Origin: Lachnospiraceae bacterium
GTDB lineage: Bacteria > Bacillota > Clostridia > Lachnospirales > Lachnospiraceae
Assembly: GCA_016283275.1 (NCBI GenBank)
Contig: JAEEMP010000111.1
Coordinates: 1-38,753 of the forward strand
Reading direction: 5' to 3'
DNA: 38,753 nucleotides
Numbering within the stretch: position 1 is the stretch's first letter; each line of letters opens with the position of its first letter. The position numbers and the translations under genes were made by a program. Under the pieces are notes generated by a model. It saw nothing but the letters and a program-made list of their open reading frames with translations. It had not been told where the DNA came from and did no database searches. This document shows, piece after piece, positions 15,104-23,407 of this stretch.

Positions 15104-16159
15104 ATGAGTTCAAGCTACGGAGAGAATATAAGACTTACAATATTCGGACAGTCACATTCCCCTGCGATAGGAATGACTCTTGAGGGAGTTCCCGCGGGGC
15201 TTAAGGTCGACATGGCTGAACTTAATGCCTTTATGAAAAGACGCGCTCCGGGCAGGAACAGTATTTCGACGGCAAGAAAAGAAGCCGACGAGCCTGAATT
15301 TATATCGGGTCTTAAGGATGATATAACATGCGGAGCCCCGATAACCGCGATCATAAGGAATAACGATACCCGTTCAAAGGATTATTCGGAACTAAAGGTA
15401 ATACCCCGTCCCGGTCATGCGGATTATACCGCAGAGGTTAAATATAACGGTTTTCAGGATTTTGCCGGCGGCGGACATTTTTCGGGAAGGCTTACGGCTC
15501 CGATGTGTATTGCGGGCGGGATCATAAAGCAGTTCCTCAAAGAAAAGGGGATCGAAATATTTGCAAGAGTATATTCCGTAAAAGATATATGCGATGAGGG
15601 AAAGTTTGATAAGCCGGTATCCGATAAGGCTTTTCCGGTCGTAAACGATAAAAAGGGCGAAGAGATGGTCGCTTTGATAGAAAGCGCCAAGGCCGACGGC
15701 GATTCCGTCGGCGGGATCATCGAGTGTGTGATAACGGGACTCCCCGCAGGGCTGGGGGATCCGATGTTTGACGGTATGGAGAACAGGATATCAAAGATAG
15801 TGTTCGGTATCCCCGCGGTCAAGGGAATAGAGTTCGGCGCGGGTTTTGAAGCCACGAAGATGTTCGGAAGCGAGAACAACGATCCGTTCACATATGTTGA
15901 CGGCCGTGTCATGACAAAGACCAACAATTCCGGAGGGATACTCGGCGGCATCACGAACGGTATGCCTGTTACGTTTAAGGCGGCCGTAAAGCCGACTCCC
16001 TCGATATACAAGCCCCAGACCAGTGTAAATCTTGAGACAAAAGAAGAGACTGAACTTATCATAAAGGGGCGTCATGATCCCTGTGTGGCCGTAAGAGCCG
16101 TACCGGTCATGGAGGCCGCGGCAGCGATAGCCGTATATGATGCAATGCTTGGAAATTAG
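15104..16159 (+). CDS. aroC: Chorismate synthase
   Basis: This FMN-dependent enzyme converts EPSP to chorismate, the branch point for Phe, Tyr, Trp and folate. The 351-residue product shows the three family signatures: GENIRLTIFGQSHSPAIG (6-23), RPGHADYTAEVKY with DFAGGGHFSGRLTA, and HDPCVAVRAVPVMEAAAA near the C-terminus. TAGGAGGGACCT gives a good ribosome site. The short 51-bp gap from aroA holds no terminator. Charge and flavin-binding residues look intact. Confidence 0.95.
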   Translation: MSSSYGENIRLTIFGQSHSPAIGMTLEGVPAGLKVDMAELNAFMKRRAPGRNSISTARKEADEPEFISGLKDDITCGAPITAIIRNNDTRSKDYSELKVIPRPGHADYTAEVKYNGFQDFAGGGHFSGRLTAPMCIAGGIIKQFLKEKGIEIFARVYSVKDICDEGKFDKPVSDKAFPVVNDKKGEEMVALIESAKADGDSVGGIIECVITGLPAGLGDPMFDGMENRISKIVFGIPAVKGIEFGAGFEATKMFGSENNDPFTYVDGRVMTKTNNSGGILGGITNGMPVTFKAAVKPTPSIYKPQTSVNLETKEETELIIKGRHDPCVAVRAVPVMEAAAAIAVYDAMLGN

Positions 16160-16212
16160 GATCGGGTAAAGCGTTCTTTTGCCCGATTTCGGATATGAGG
16201 AGGACATGATAC

Positions 16213-17355
16213 ATGAATATTCCCGAGTGTCGAGAGAAGATTGATGCGATCGACAAGGAACTTTTAAGACTTTTTACGGAACGTATGGGCATTTCAAAAG
16301 AGATCGCCGCATATAAAAAAGAAAACAACATTCCGACGCTTGATTTAAAAAGAGAGCGTGAGAAGATGCTTTCCGTATTCAATGCATCATCGGATGAAAT
16401 GATAGATTACGCACCCATTTTCTTTTCCGTTATCTTGGAGCTCAGCAGAAGCTATCAGAACAAATTAAACGGTGCAAGATCGGATCTTACGGAGCGTATA
16501 GAAAATGCGATAGAGGCTACGGACAAGCTTTTCCCGGAGCGTGCGGATGTGGCATGCCAGGGTGTCGAGGGTGCCAATTCGCAGCTTGCGACCGATAAGC
16601 TTTTCAGAAATCCGAATATCATGTATTTTGCAAGCTTTGAGGCTGTATTCTCGGCTATAGAAAAGGGCCTTTGCAAATACGGTGTCATTCCGGTCGAAAA
16701 CAGTACCGCCGGTTCGGTCAACTCGGTTTACGATCTTATGCTGAAGCATCATTTCAATATAGTAAGGAGCATAAGGCTCAAGATAGAGCATAATCTTTTA
16801 GCCAACGAAGGCACAAAACTTTCGGATATAAAAGAGATTTATTCGCATGAGCAGGCTATAAGCCAGTGTTCCGAGTTTCTGTCGACACTTAAGGGAGTCA
16901 AGATCATCCCCTGCGAGAACACGGCGGTTGCCGCCAAGATGGTAGCAGAATCCAAAAGGCACGATGTCGCTGCGCTTTCATCGCTTATGTGCATGAAATA
17001 TTACGGACTTTCCTGTGTAAAGGAAAGTGTTCAGAATCAGGACAACAACTATACACGTTTTATATGTATCGCTAAGCAGCTTGAGATCTACCCCGGAGCC
17101 AATCGGACCAGTATCATGCTCACTCTTTCTCACGAGCCCGGCGCGCTTTACAAGATACTTTCAAGGCTCTATGCATTAGGCATCAATTTAAACAAGCTCG
17201 AAAGCCGTCCGCTTCCGAACAGAGAGTTTGAGTTCATGTTTTACTTTGACCTTGATGCACCGGTATATTCACCGAAGCTTATCCAGCTTATGGCGGAACT
17301 TCCCGGTGCCTGCGAAAGCTTTAATTATCTCGGAAGCTACAGCGAGATCATATAG
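16213..17355 (+). CDS. pheA: Bifunctional chorismate mutase / prephenate dehydratase (P-protein) with ACT domain
   Basis: This 380-residue fusion makes phenylpyruvate from chorismate. Residues 1-90 are an AroQ chorismate mutase helical domain (REKIDAIDKELLRLFTERM, ISKEIAAYK). The prephenate dehydratase domain runs from about 105 to 285, with VACQGVEGANSQLA, GVIPVENSTAGSVNSVYDLM, SHEQAISQC and the catalytic NNYTRF motif. The C-terminal ACT domain (about 292-375; LSHEPGALYKILSRLYALGINLNKLESRP) is the known phenylalanine feedback site. In this operon it also supplies prephenate to TyrA, since no separate chorismate mutase is seen. The ribosome site is the GAGGAGGAC stretch a dozen bases before the ATG. 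Confidence 0.95.
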   Translation: MNIPECREKIDAIDKELLRLFTERMGISKEIAAYKKENNIPTLDLKREREKMLSVFNASSDEMIDYAPIFFSVILELSRSYQNKLNGARSDLTERIENAIEATDKLFPERADVACQGVEGANSQLATDKLFRNPNIMYFASFEAVFSAIEKGLCKYGVIPVENSTAGSVNSVYDLMLKHHFNIVRSIRLKIEHNLLANEGTKLSDIKEIYSHEQAISQCSEFLSTLKGVKIIPCENTAVAAKMVAESKRHDVAALSSLMCMKYYGLSCVKESVQNQDNNYTRFICIAKQLEIYPGANRTSIMLTLSHEPGALYKILSRLYALGINLNKLESRPLPNREFEFMFYFDLDAPVYSPKLIQLMAELPGACESFNYLGSYSEII

Positions 17356-17419
17356 CATGTACGGTACCGGGCTTTTGGCAGCCGGTTCTTTGATTTGAAG
17401 CGATGAAACGGAGATTTAT

Positions 17420-18646
17420 ATGATAAAATGCGGCCTGCTGGGTAAAAAACTTTCACACAGTTTTTCGCCAATGATCCACGGTATGCTGGGTGATTATGAG
17501 TACACCCTTTTTGAAAAAGGAGAAGACGAGGTTGCCGATTTTATAAAAAACGGCGACTTTACCGGCATAAATGTCACGATTCCCTATAAAAAGACCGTTA
17601 TGCCTTATATGGATGAATTAAGCGATGTCGCAAAGAAAGTCGGAAGCGTCAACACGGTCGTAAGGCGGCCCGACGGTACACTTTACGGCGACAACACCGA
17701 TGTCTACGGCTTTATGGAGCTTGTAAGAAAATCCGGAATAGCGGTCGGGGATAAAAAGGTTTTGGTACTCGGAAGCGGCGGTGCGTCCGTTGCCGTTACG
17801 GCAGCGCTTGAAATGCTTGATGCAAAGCCTGTCATCATAAGCAGAAGCGGTGAGAACAATTATAACAATCTTTTTCTTCATAAGGATGCTGAGGTTATAG
17901 TAAACACAACGCCGCTTGGCATGTATCCGAATAACGGTGAGGCAGCTCTTTCTTTGACACTCTTTCCCGCATTAACAGGAGTGATCGATATAATATACAA
18001 CCCTTCAAGAACGGCACTTGTGCTTGAGGCCGACGAACTGGGTATTCCCGCTATCGGAGGACTTTACATGCTCGTGGCTCAGGCCGTTAAAAGTTCGGAA
18101 CAGTTTCAGCAGAATAAGATCCCGATCTCCAAGATAGATGAGATCTATAACTGCCTTTCGGTAAAGATGCAGAATCTCGTGCTCGTGGGAATGCCCGGAT
18201 CCGGTAAAACAACGATAGCAAGGCTTTTAGGCGAAAAACTTGACCGTGAGGTCATTGATACGGATATTAAGATCACAGAACGTGAAGGCAGAAGTCCTTC
18301 CGCCATAATCACCGCAGACGGCGAGAATGCATTCCGCGACATCGAGACCGATGTCATAAAAGATCTCGGCAAGCTTTCGGGTAAGCTGATCGCGACCGGC
18401 GGCGGCGCGGTATTGAGAAAAGGCAATTATAACCTTCTTAAACAAAACGGCATCATCATATGGATCCGCCGTGATGCGGCGCTTTTGCCGACCGATGACA
18501 GGCCTCTGTCAAAAGGACGCGACCTCAATGAACTATACAGAGAGCGTAAGCCATATTATGAACGGTTCGCGGATATGACCGTTGAGAACACTACACCCGA
18601 AGACACGGTCAGGGAAATACTTTCAAAGCTTGAAGCGTTCTTTTAG
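17420..18646 (+). CDS. aroE: Fused shikimate dehydrogenase - shikimate kinase (AroE-AroK)
   Basis: One 408-residue frame holds two enzymes. Residues 1-245 are shikimate dehydrogenase: SHSFSPMIH for substrate binding, catalytic Lys57 in NVTIPYKK and Asp94 in GDNTD, then the NADP fold with GSGGASVAV (119-127) and NTTPLGMYPN. After a linker of only a few residues, 250-408 are shikimate kinase with Walker A GMPGSGKTT (257-265), DTDIKITEREGRS, the shikimate-binding ATGGGAVLR (325-333) and DDRPLS in the lid. The fusion would carry dehydroshikimate to shikimate 3-phosphate in consecutive steps, with the product used by AroA from the same operon. It is the last operon gene; I see no clear terminator after it. 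Confidence 0.94.
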   Translation: MIKCGLLGKKLSHSFSPMIHGMLGDYEYTLFEKGEDEVADFIKNGDFTGINVTIPYKKTVMPYMDELSDVAKKVGSVNTVVRRPDGTLYGDNTDVYGFMELVRKSGIAVGDKKVLVLGSGGASVAVTAALEMLDAKPVIISRSGENNYNNLFLHKDAEVIVNTTPLGMYPNNGEAALSLTLFPALTGVIDIIYNPSRTALVLEADELGIPAIGGLYMLVAQAVKSSEQFQQNKIPISKIDEIYNCLSVKMQNLVLVGMPGSGKTTIARLLGEKLDREVIDTDIKITEREGRSPSAIITADGENAFRDIETDVIKDLGKLSGKLIATGGGAVLRKGNYNLLKQNGIIIWIRRDAALLPTDDRPLSKGRDLNELYRERKPYYERFADMTVENTTPEDTVREILSKLEAFF

Positions 18647-18682
18647 CCCGTAAAGACAAATAAATAGCGAAATTATTAAAAA

Positions 18683-18701
18683 TTTGCAAATCATTCGCAA
18701 A
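18683..18701. promoter_or_regulatory. Fur-family operator 1 (probable Zur box)
   Basis: TTTGCAAAT-C-ATTCGCAAA is a 9-1-9 inverted repeat with one mismatch, the architecture used by Fur/Zur/PerR regulators. It lies just upstream of the -35 box of the zur-znu promoter. Confidence 0.75.
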
Positions 18702-18706
18702 AGTCA

Positions 18707-18735
18707 TTGACACTCCGATCAAAGAGTGATAACTT
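18707..18735 (+). promoter_or_regulatory. Promoter of the zur-znuACB operon
   Basis: -35 TTGACA (18707-18712), a 17-nt spacer and -10 TAACTT (18730-18735). The two operators flank it closely on both sides. Confidence 0.8.
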
Positions 18736-18737
18736 AT

Positions 18738-18756
18738 TTTGCGAACGATTTGCAAA
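18738..18756. promoter_or_regulatory. Fur-family operator 2 (probable Zur box)
   Basis: TTTGCGAACGATTTGCAAA is the reverse complement of operator 1 apart from one central base. The centres are 55 bp apart. It covers the expected transcription start, so a bound repressor should block initiation. Confidence 0.75.
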
Positions 18757-18760
18757 TTTG

Positions 18761-18811
18761 TTTTTTACTTAAACAGAAATTTTCTCCGAAATTTCCTGTT
18801 TAAGTAAAAAA
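18761..18811. repeat. Long stem-loop in the zur 5' leader
   Basis: TTTTTTACTTAAACAG (18761-18776) pairs perfectly with CTGTTTAAGTAAAAAA (18796-18811). An inner AAATTT/AAATTT pair and one bulged C leave a loop of about 6 nt. With a stem of about 22 bp it starts near +20 of the zur transcript. T residues lie on the 5' side and A residues on the 3' side, so it is not a normal terminator. Confidence 0.75.
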
Positions 18812-18851
18812 CGCTCCGCGAGGGTGCGCACAAGCACGGGAAAGGATAAGC

Positions 18852-19262
18852 ATGGCAAGGCAGTATCACACCAAAGGAAAAGAAGTTTTGCTTACATATT
18901 TTATGGGTAGTACCGGCAAGAGATTTTGTGCCAAGGATGTGCTCGATTATCTAAACGACTGCGAGATATCCATGAACCAGGCGACCGTTTACAGGAATCT
19001 TGAGAAGCTTACCGAAGAGGGCAAGCTTTTAAAGACAAAGAATCCTTCCGACGATACGGGGTATTATCAGTATGTGGGCGATGGTTCATGCTGCAGGGAG
19101 CATCTTCATATCCAATGTAAGGTATGCGGGAAGATCGTTCACCTTGAAGGCCCCGTTATGGATTCTTTTAATGATTACGTGCAAAACAAGCTTAACTTTG
19201 TTTTGGAGCCGAAGGAATCTGTTTTGATAGGAAAATGTCCGGATTGCATCGATAAGGAATGA
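18852..19262 (+). CDS. zur: Fur-family metalloregulator, probably zinc-responsive Zur
   Basis: This 136-residue protein has an N-terminal winged helix (about 1-75; ISMNQATVYRNLEKLTEEGKL) and a C-terminal dimerisation/metal domain with HLHIQCKVCG (84-93). The structural zinc cysteines are Cys89/Cys92 and Cys129/Cys132 in CPDC. It is the first gene of an operon with a zinc-type ABC transporter, and two matching palindromes flank its promoter, so it probably represses its own operon when zinc is sufficient. Fur or PerR function is less likely given the neighbours. GGGAAAGGAT supplies the ribosome site before ATG 18852. Confidence 0.88.
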   Translation: MARQYHTKGKEVLLTYFMGSTGKRFCAKDVLDYLNDCEISMNQATVYRNLEKLTEEGKLLKTKNPSDDTGYYQYVGDGSCCREHLHIQCKVCGKIVHLEGPVMDSFNDYVQNKLNFVLEPKESVLIGKCPDCIDKE

Positions 19263-19263
19263 T

Positions 19264-20298
19264 TTGGAAAAGAGAGATACTAAGGTGAAAAAAGCAATTA
19301 AGATCACCGGACTTATTCTGGCGCTTTGCACAAGTCTTTGCACATTGGCTGCCTGCGGTGGGAAAAATGCCGATAAGGGTCCGGACACAAATATGTATTC
19401 TTCGGATAAAAAGAGTATTGTCTGCACGATCTTTCCCGAATACGACTGGGTAAAAGAAGTGATCGGCGATAAGGCGGATGATTTTGAGATCACGCTTTTA
19501 CTTGATAATGGCACCGATATTCACAGTTATCAGCCTACGGCAGCAGATCTGGTAAAGATCGCATCATGCGATGTTTTTATATATGTGGGCGGTGAGTCGG
19601 ATAAATGGGTTGAAGATGCCCTTTCGGGAGCCGTAAACAAGGATATGCAGGTTGTTAACCTTCTTGATGTCTTAGGCGATTCTGTCAAGGAAGAGGAATT
19701 AGTCGAAGGCATGGAAGCGGAAAAAGAGGAAGAAGGCGAAGGTGAAGAAGAGGAAGGCCCCGAATATGATGAACATGTATGGCTTTCTCTTAAAAACACC
19801 GGAGTGTTTGTGGATGCAATAGCTTCTTGTGTAACAGTTTTAGATCCCGCCAATGCCCCGGTATACGAAGGCAACGCTAAGGCATATAACGAAAAGCTTA
19901 AGGAACTTGATGATGAGTATGCGGATGCGGTAAACAAAGCATCTGTAAAGACTGTTCTTTTCGCCGACAGATTCCCGTTTCGATATCTTGTCGATGATTA
20001 CGGACTTGATTACTTCGCTGCATTTGAGGGATGCTCCGCAGAGACCGAAGCAAGTTTTGAGACTGTAACTTTCCTTTCGGGAAAGGTTGATGAACTTGAT
20101 ATCGGCGCCGTTTTGGTGATCGAAAGTTCCGATAAGAAAATGGCGGAAACGATAATCTCAAATACAAAGGACAAGGATCGGGAGGTTTTGGTTCTTGATT
20201 CGATGCAGTCCGTAACAGGAAAGGATATCGAAAACGGCATCACATATCTGGGTGTTATGAAAGATAACCTTGAAGTATTAAAGAAAGCACTTAAGTAA
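19264..20298 (+). CDS. znuA: Zinc ABC transporter substrate-binding lipoprotein (ZnuA/AdcA-like)
   Basis: I use the TTG at 19264 because AAGGA lies 5 nt upstream. GTG 19285 is an alternative that gives a more compact signal peptide. The 344-residue product has a lipoprotein signal with lipobox LAAC (Cys31) and two cluster A-I lobes. His87 (GTDIHSYQP) and His171 (DEHVWLSL) match two metal ligands. Where classical ZnuA has a third ligand His, this protein reads FADRFPFR (233-240). The usual His-rich loop is replaced by a very acidic stretch of about 28 residues (143-170, mostly Glu). Zinc is inferred from the zur neighbour; manganese is possible. Confidence 0.88.
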   Translation: MEKRDTKVKKAIKITGLILALCTSLCTLAACGGKNADKGPDTNMYSSDKKSIVCTIFPEYDWVKEVIGDKADDFEITLLLDNGTDIHSYQPTAADLVKIASCDVFIYVGGESDKWVEDALSGAVNKDMQVVNLLDVLGDSVKEEELVEGMEAEKEEEGEGEEEEGPEYDEHVWLSLKNTGVFVDAIASCVTVLDPANAPVYEGNAKAYNEKLKELDDEYADAVNKASVKTVLFADRFPFRYLVDDYGLDYFAAFEGCSAETEASFETVTFLSGKVDELDIGAVLVIESSDKKMAETIISNTKDKDREVLVLDSMQSVTGKDIENGITYLGVMKDNLEVLKKALK

Positions 20299-20310
20299 TT
20301 GTTTTATAAA

Positions 20311-20335
20311 ATGCCGGAGCCGGTTTTGCCGGCAT
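20311..20335 (+). repeat. Intergenic hairpin between znuA and znuC
   Basis: ATGCCGG (20311-20317) and CCGGCAT (20329-20335) form a GC-rich stem in the 53-nt gap. No T tract follows, so it is probably an mRNA processing or stability element that lets the lipoprotein be made in excess over the ATPase and permease, rather than a terminator. Confidence 0.5.
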
Positions 20336-20351
20336 CGGCAAGGAGTTTGGA

Positions 20352-21044
20352 ATGTTGTATGTTAAAAACCTATCGATCGGATATGAAGGAAAGCCTGTGG
20401 CCGAAGATATCAATTTCTCGGTAAAAGAAGGCGATTTCCTCTGTATAGTGGGCGAAAACGGTGCAGGTAAAAGTACGCTCATCAAAACCCTTTTAAGGCT
20501 TACAAAGCCTTTATCGGGCGAGATAGTATTTAAGGAAGACGGCATAGGCTACCTTCCGCAGCAGACCGTTGTCCAGAGGGATTTTCCCGCTTCCGTATGG
20601 GAGATCGCTCTTTCGGGCAATATTTCAAAACTGGGAGTGCGTCCGTTTTACGGAGCAGAAGAAAAGAAAAGGACAGAAGACAATCTTAAGAGGATGGGTA
20701 TCTGGCATCTTAGGAAAGAATGCTACAGAAACCTTTCGGGCGGACAGCAGCAACGGGTTCTTTTAGCAAGAGCACTGTGCGCTTCGGAAAAGCTTTTGGT
20801 GCTTGATGAGCCCGTAAGCGGGCTTGACCCAAAAGTTACGGCCGAGTTTTACGATCTTACAAAAGAACTCAACAAAGCCGGGATAACGATCGTCATGGTC
20901 TCGCATGATATAAAGGCAATAACGGAGTTTTCGGATCATATATTGCATATAGGCAAAGAAAATGTATTCTTCGGCACGACCGATGAGTATTTAAAGAGCA
21001 GTATTGCAAAAGAGATCGGGCTCGGAAGCGGGGAGGAAGGATAG
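20352..21044 (+). CDS. znuC: Zinc ABC transporter ATPase (ZnuC-like)
   Basis: This 230-residue ATPase has Walker A GENGAGKS (34-41), a Q-loop at LPQQTVVQRDFP, signature NLSGGQQQRVLLARAL, Walker B LLVLDEPVSGLDP and the switch His in VSHDIKA. It belongs to the family 3 metal importers (ZnuC/MntB). AAGGAG lies about 7 nt before the ATG. Its TAG stop shares a base with the GTG start of the permease gene, so the two are translationally coupled. Confidence 0.93.
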   Translation: MLYVKNLSIGYEGKPVAEDINFSVKEGDFLCIVGENGAGKSTLIKTLLRLTKPLSGEIVFKEDGIGYLPQQTVVQRDFPASVWEIALSGNISKLGVRPFYGAEEKKRTEDNLKRMGIWHLRKECYRNLSGGQQQRVLLARALCASEKLLVLDEPVSGLDPKVTAEFYDLTKELNKAGITIVMVSHDIKAITEFSDHILHIGKENVFFGTTDEYLKSSIAKEIGLGSGEEG

Positions 21045-21889
21045 TGCTGAATATGATCAAAACATTGCAATTCTATTTTGAATTTACGCTTGTAAGGAAC
21101 GCCTTCATTGTCGGTGTACTTATAGCACTCTGTTCGTCGCTTCTGGGCGTGACGCTCGTGCTTAAGCGTTATTCGTTTATAGGTGACGGGCTTTCGCATG
21201 TTGCTTTCGGAGCGATGGCAGTTGCAACGGTACTTAAGCTGGCCGATCAGTCGGTGCTCATACTTCCCGTCACTGTCATAACGGCAATACTTCTTCTAAA
21301 ATCAGGACAGAACGCAAAGATCAAAGGCGATGCCGCAACAGCGATGATTTCGGTGGGCGCGCTCGCGGTAGGCTATATGCTCATGAATGTCTTTTCTGCT
21401 TCTGCCAATGTATCGGGAGATGTGTGCAGCACGTTGTTCGGATCGACATCGATACTTACGCTTCAGGTGAAAGATGTTGTTCTGTGCCTGGTTCTTTCGA
21501 CGGTCGTGATAGTGTTGTTCGTTGTTTTGTATAACAGGATATTTGCGGTTACATTTGATGAAAATTTTGTGACGGCAACGGGCAAAAGCGCTGATTTTTA
21601 TAACCTTATGATTGCTGTAATGATCGCGATCGTAATAGTACTCGGTATGAATCTTGTGGGATCTCTCCTTATCTCGGCACTTATCATATTCCCGGCGCTT
21701 TCTTCGATGAGCTTACTTAAAAACTTTAAGAGTGTCGTGATCTTATCTGCGATCATGTCGGTAATATGTGCTTTTATAGGTATCCTCGTTTCGATCCTTC
21801 TTTCGACTCCGGTAGGTTCCACGATAGTGGTCTGTGACATGATCTTATTCTTTATATGTTTCGTGACAGGTAAGGTTAAAGGCGCCTGA
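21044..21889 (+). CDS. znuB: Zinc ABC transporter permease (ZnuB-like, ABC-3 family)
   Basis: This 281-residue hydrophobic protein has about eight membrane helices. ABC-3 family features include FIVGVLIALCSSLLGVTLVLKRYSFIGDGLSHVAFGAMA near the N-terminus (here to be read as positions about 18-56) and LVGSLLISALIIFPALSSMSL in the second half. It begins with GTG 21044, overlapping the znuC stop. It would form the membrane channel for metal uptake and is the last gene of the zur operon. No clear terminator follows. Confidence 0.92.
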   Translation: MLNMIKTLQFYFEFTLVRNAFIVGVLIALCSSLLGVTLVLKRYSFIGDGLSHVAFGAMAVATVLKLADQSVLILPVTVITAILLLKSGQNAKIKGDAATAMISVGALAVGYMLMNVFSASANVSGDVCSTLFGSTSILTLQVKDVVLCLVLSTVVIVLFVVLYNRIFAVTFDENFVTATGKSADFYNLMIAVMIAIVIVLGMNLVGSLLISALIIFPALSSMSLLKNFKSVVILSAIMSVICAFIGILVSILLSTPVGSTIVVCDMILFFICFVTGKVKGA

Positions 21890-21995
21890 AATAGTCTTTT
21901 GTATTAAAGATCGAACGATGCTTGGGAAGAGTGGTAAAACAGATTACAATGATGTAAAATATCATAAGGACGGTCAAAAATCTAAAGATATTGAA

Positions 21996-22018
21996 AGCTT
22001 TCGGCCGGTCTGAAAGCT
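21996..22018. repeat. Inverted repeat in the znuB-lipoprotein gap
   Basis: AGCTTTC (21996-22002) and GAAAGCT (22012-22018) form a 7-bp stem around a 9-nt loop in a 173-bp gap. No T tract follows. No convincing promoter was identified for the downstream lipoprotein gene. Confidence 0.35.
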
Positions 22019-22062
22019 CTGATATGTGAGCATTCAAGTGTAATTTGGGGGATTTTAAAAAT

Positions 22063-23355
22063 ATGAAAGCAGTGATCATAGTTTTTCTCATCGGGATATT
22101 GACATTGGGCGGGTGTTCTTCGCCGTTTGAAGTTTCTGTTGATATGCCGCAAAGCATCTCGGTGGAGAATGATTCTAAGGATGATGCAAACACGGGGAGG
22201 ACATCGACATCTGTGGAAAAAGAGGATAAAACAGAGCCTTATCATGATTGCGACGGCACATGGTATGCTCAGGACGAAACAGGCATGGCCCTTTTGATAG
22301 AGGACGGGGTCATTACCGTTACAGGTTATGATCTTAACAGTTCCACGGCATTCAAGGCGGAGACCGTTGATGATCGGATATCATTTGCTCTTGAGGATCG
22401 GCTTTTCTTCTTCTATGAGGTTAATTATTTTGCAGAAGAAGATACTATCGAGGCATACACATGGCCCATACTTGACGATGACGGAGGTTATAAGCGTACC
22501 GTGTTTAAAAGGAACGAGTACGAACCCGGAGACAGGATCATGCTTGGGATCTTACAGGGTGACTGGGAGTTAATGGATGACGGGGAGATGTTGCAGGAAC
22601 CCGGTATCATGCGTGATATCGTCCATTTTTCGACAGCGGACTACCATATGATGCGTTTCATCAGGCCAAACGGTGATAAAACGACCTTTACTGTTGAACT
22701 TACGGATGTTTTTAAGGAAAAACAGGGAACGTATGACCGAATGACACTTTCAAACAGATTTACATCCGGGCAGTACAGTTGGGATGAAGTGAGACCCGAA
22801 CAATCATTTCAGATACTGATCGCCAATAATCTCGGAATTGATTATATGATGTTAAGAGAGCTGGGCGACGAAAGGACAGGGTTTGCGTCGGATGGTCTTA
22901 GATATGACAGAAGTTCATACGGAACATGGTTCTTCAGAAGACCTAATCCGTATGATTACGACGGGGAGTATGAATCTGATACGACAACCCCTTCAACCGT
23001 CGGGATCGAGGACGATGTACGATTGAAAGGGACATCGTTCTATGCGTTCAAATGGGCTGAGTTTGGCAACAGTTGTACCCTCCAGCGTGTTGAGGTATTT
23101 AAGACGACCGTTACCGTGGACGGTAAGGAAGAGAATGCTATGGGATACATTATTCCCAACGATGAGTACGCATATTCGGCCGTTAATTATGAATATAAAG
23201 GGATGCAGTATATGGCATCCGGAGGTTACTTTGATCCTTGTCTTGTCAAAGTCGTTACGGATGAGGCAGGGCAGATCATCGAAATGGTAAAGTTCGCATA
23301 TGCTTTTGACGGTTTCTACCTTGAACGCGGAGTGAAGGTTTTTGAGAGTGAATAA
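22063..23355 (+). CDS. Lipoprotein of unknown function
   Basis: The start is ATG 22063 with GGGGGA (22047-22052) upstream; the TTG at 22045 overlaps that site. The 430-residue product has a lipoprotein signal peptide ending LTLGGC, then a Ser/Asp/Thr-rich linker. The mature part has recurring short motifs with Trp after Gly or Asp (DGTWYAQD, QGDWELMD, YGTWFFRR), which could mark beta-strand openings of repeated lipocalin-like or beta-sandwich units. The protein is acidic and rich in Tyr and Phe. I do not recognise the family. It lies between the zinc operon and the trp T-box and has no obvious functional partner. Confidence 0.8.
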   Translation: MKAVIIVFLIGILTLGGCSSPFEVSVDMPQSISVENDSKDDANTGRTSTSVEKEDKTEPYHDCDGTWYAQDETGMALLIEDGVITVTGYDLNSSTAFKAETVDDRISFALEDRLFFFYEVNYFAEEDTIEAYTWPILDDDGGYKRTVFKRNEYEPGDRIMLGILQGDWELMDDGEMLQEPGIMRDIVHFSTADYHMMRFIRPNGDKTTFTVELTDVFKEKQGTYDRMTLSNRFTSGQYSWDEVRPEQSFQILIANNLGIDYMMLRELGDERTGFASDGLRYDRSSYGTWFFRRPNPYDYDGEYESDTTTPSTVGIEDDVRLKGTSFYAFKWAEFGNSCTLQRVEVFKTTVTVDGKEENAMGYIIPNDEYAYSAVNYEYKGMQYMASGGYFDPCLVKVVTDEAGQIIEMVKFAYAFDGFYLERGVKVFESE

Positions 23356-23372
23356 ACTTATATAAAAAATTG

Positions 23373-23401
23373 TTGACAAGAACTTAAAAAAATATTATCC
23401 T
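23373..23401 (+). promoter_or_regulatory. Promoter of the trp operon
   Basis: -35 TTGACA (23373-23378), a 17-nt spacer and -10 TATCCT (23396-23401). The T-box leader starts just downstream. Confidence 0.75.
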
Positions 23402-23407
23402 TACTTC

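Noticed and set aside
18761..18811. Terminator for the aro operon
   Set aside because: The stem is followed by A residues rather than T, and it lies downstream of the zur promoter, so it belongs to the zur transcript.
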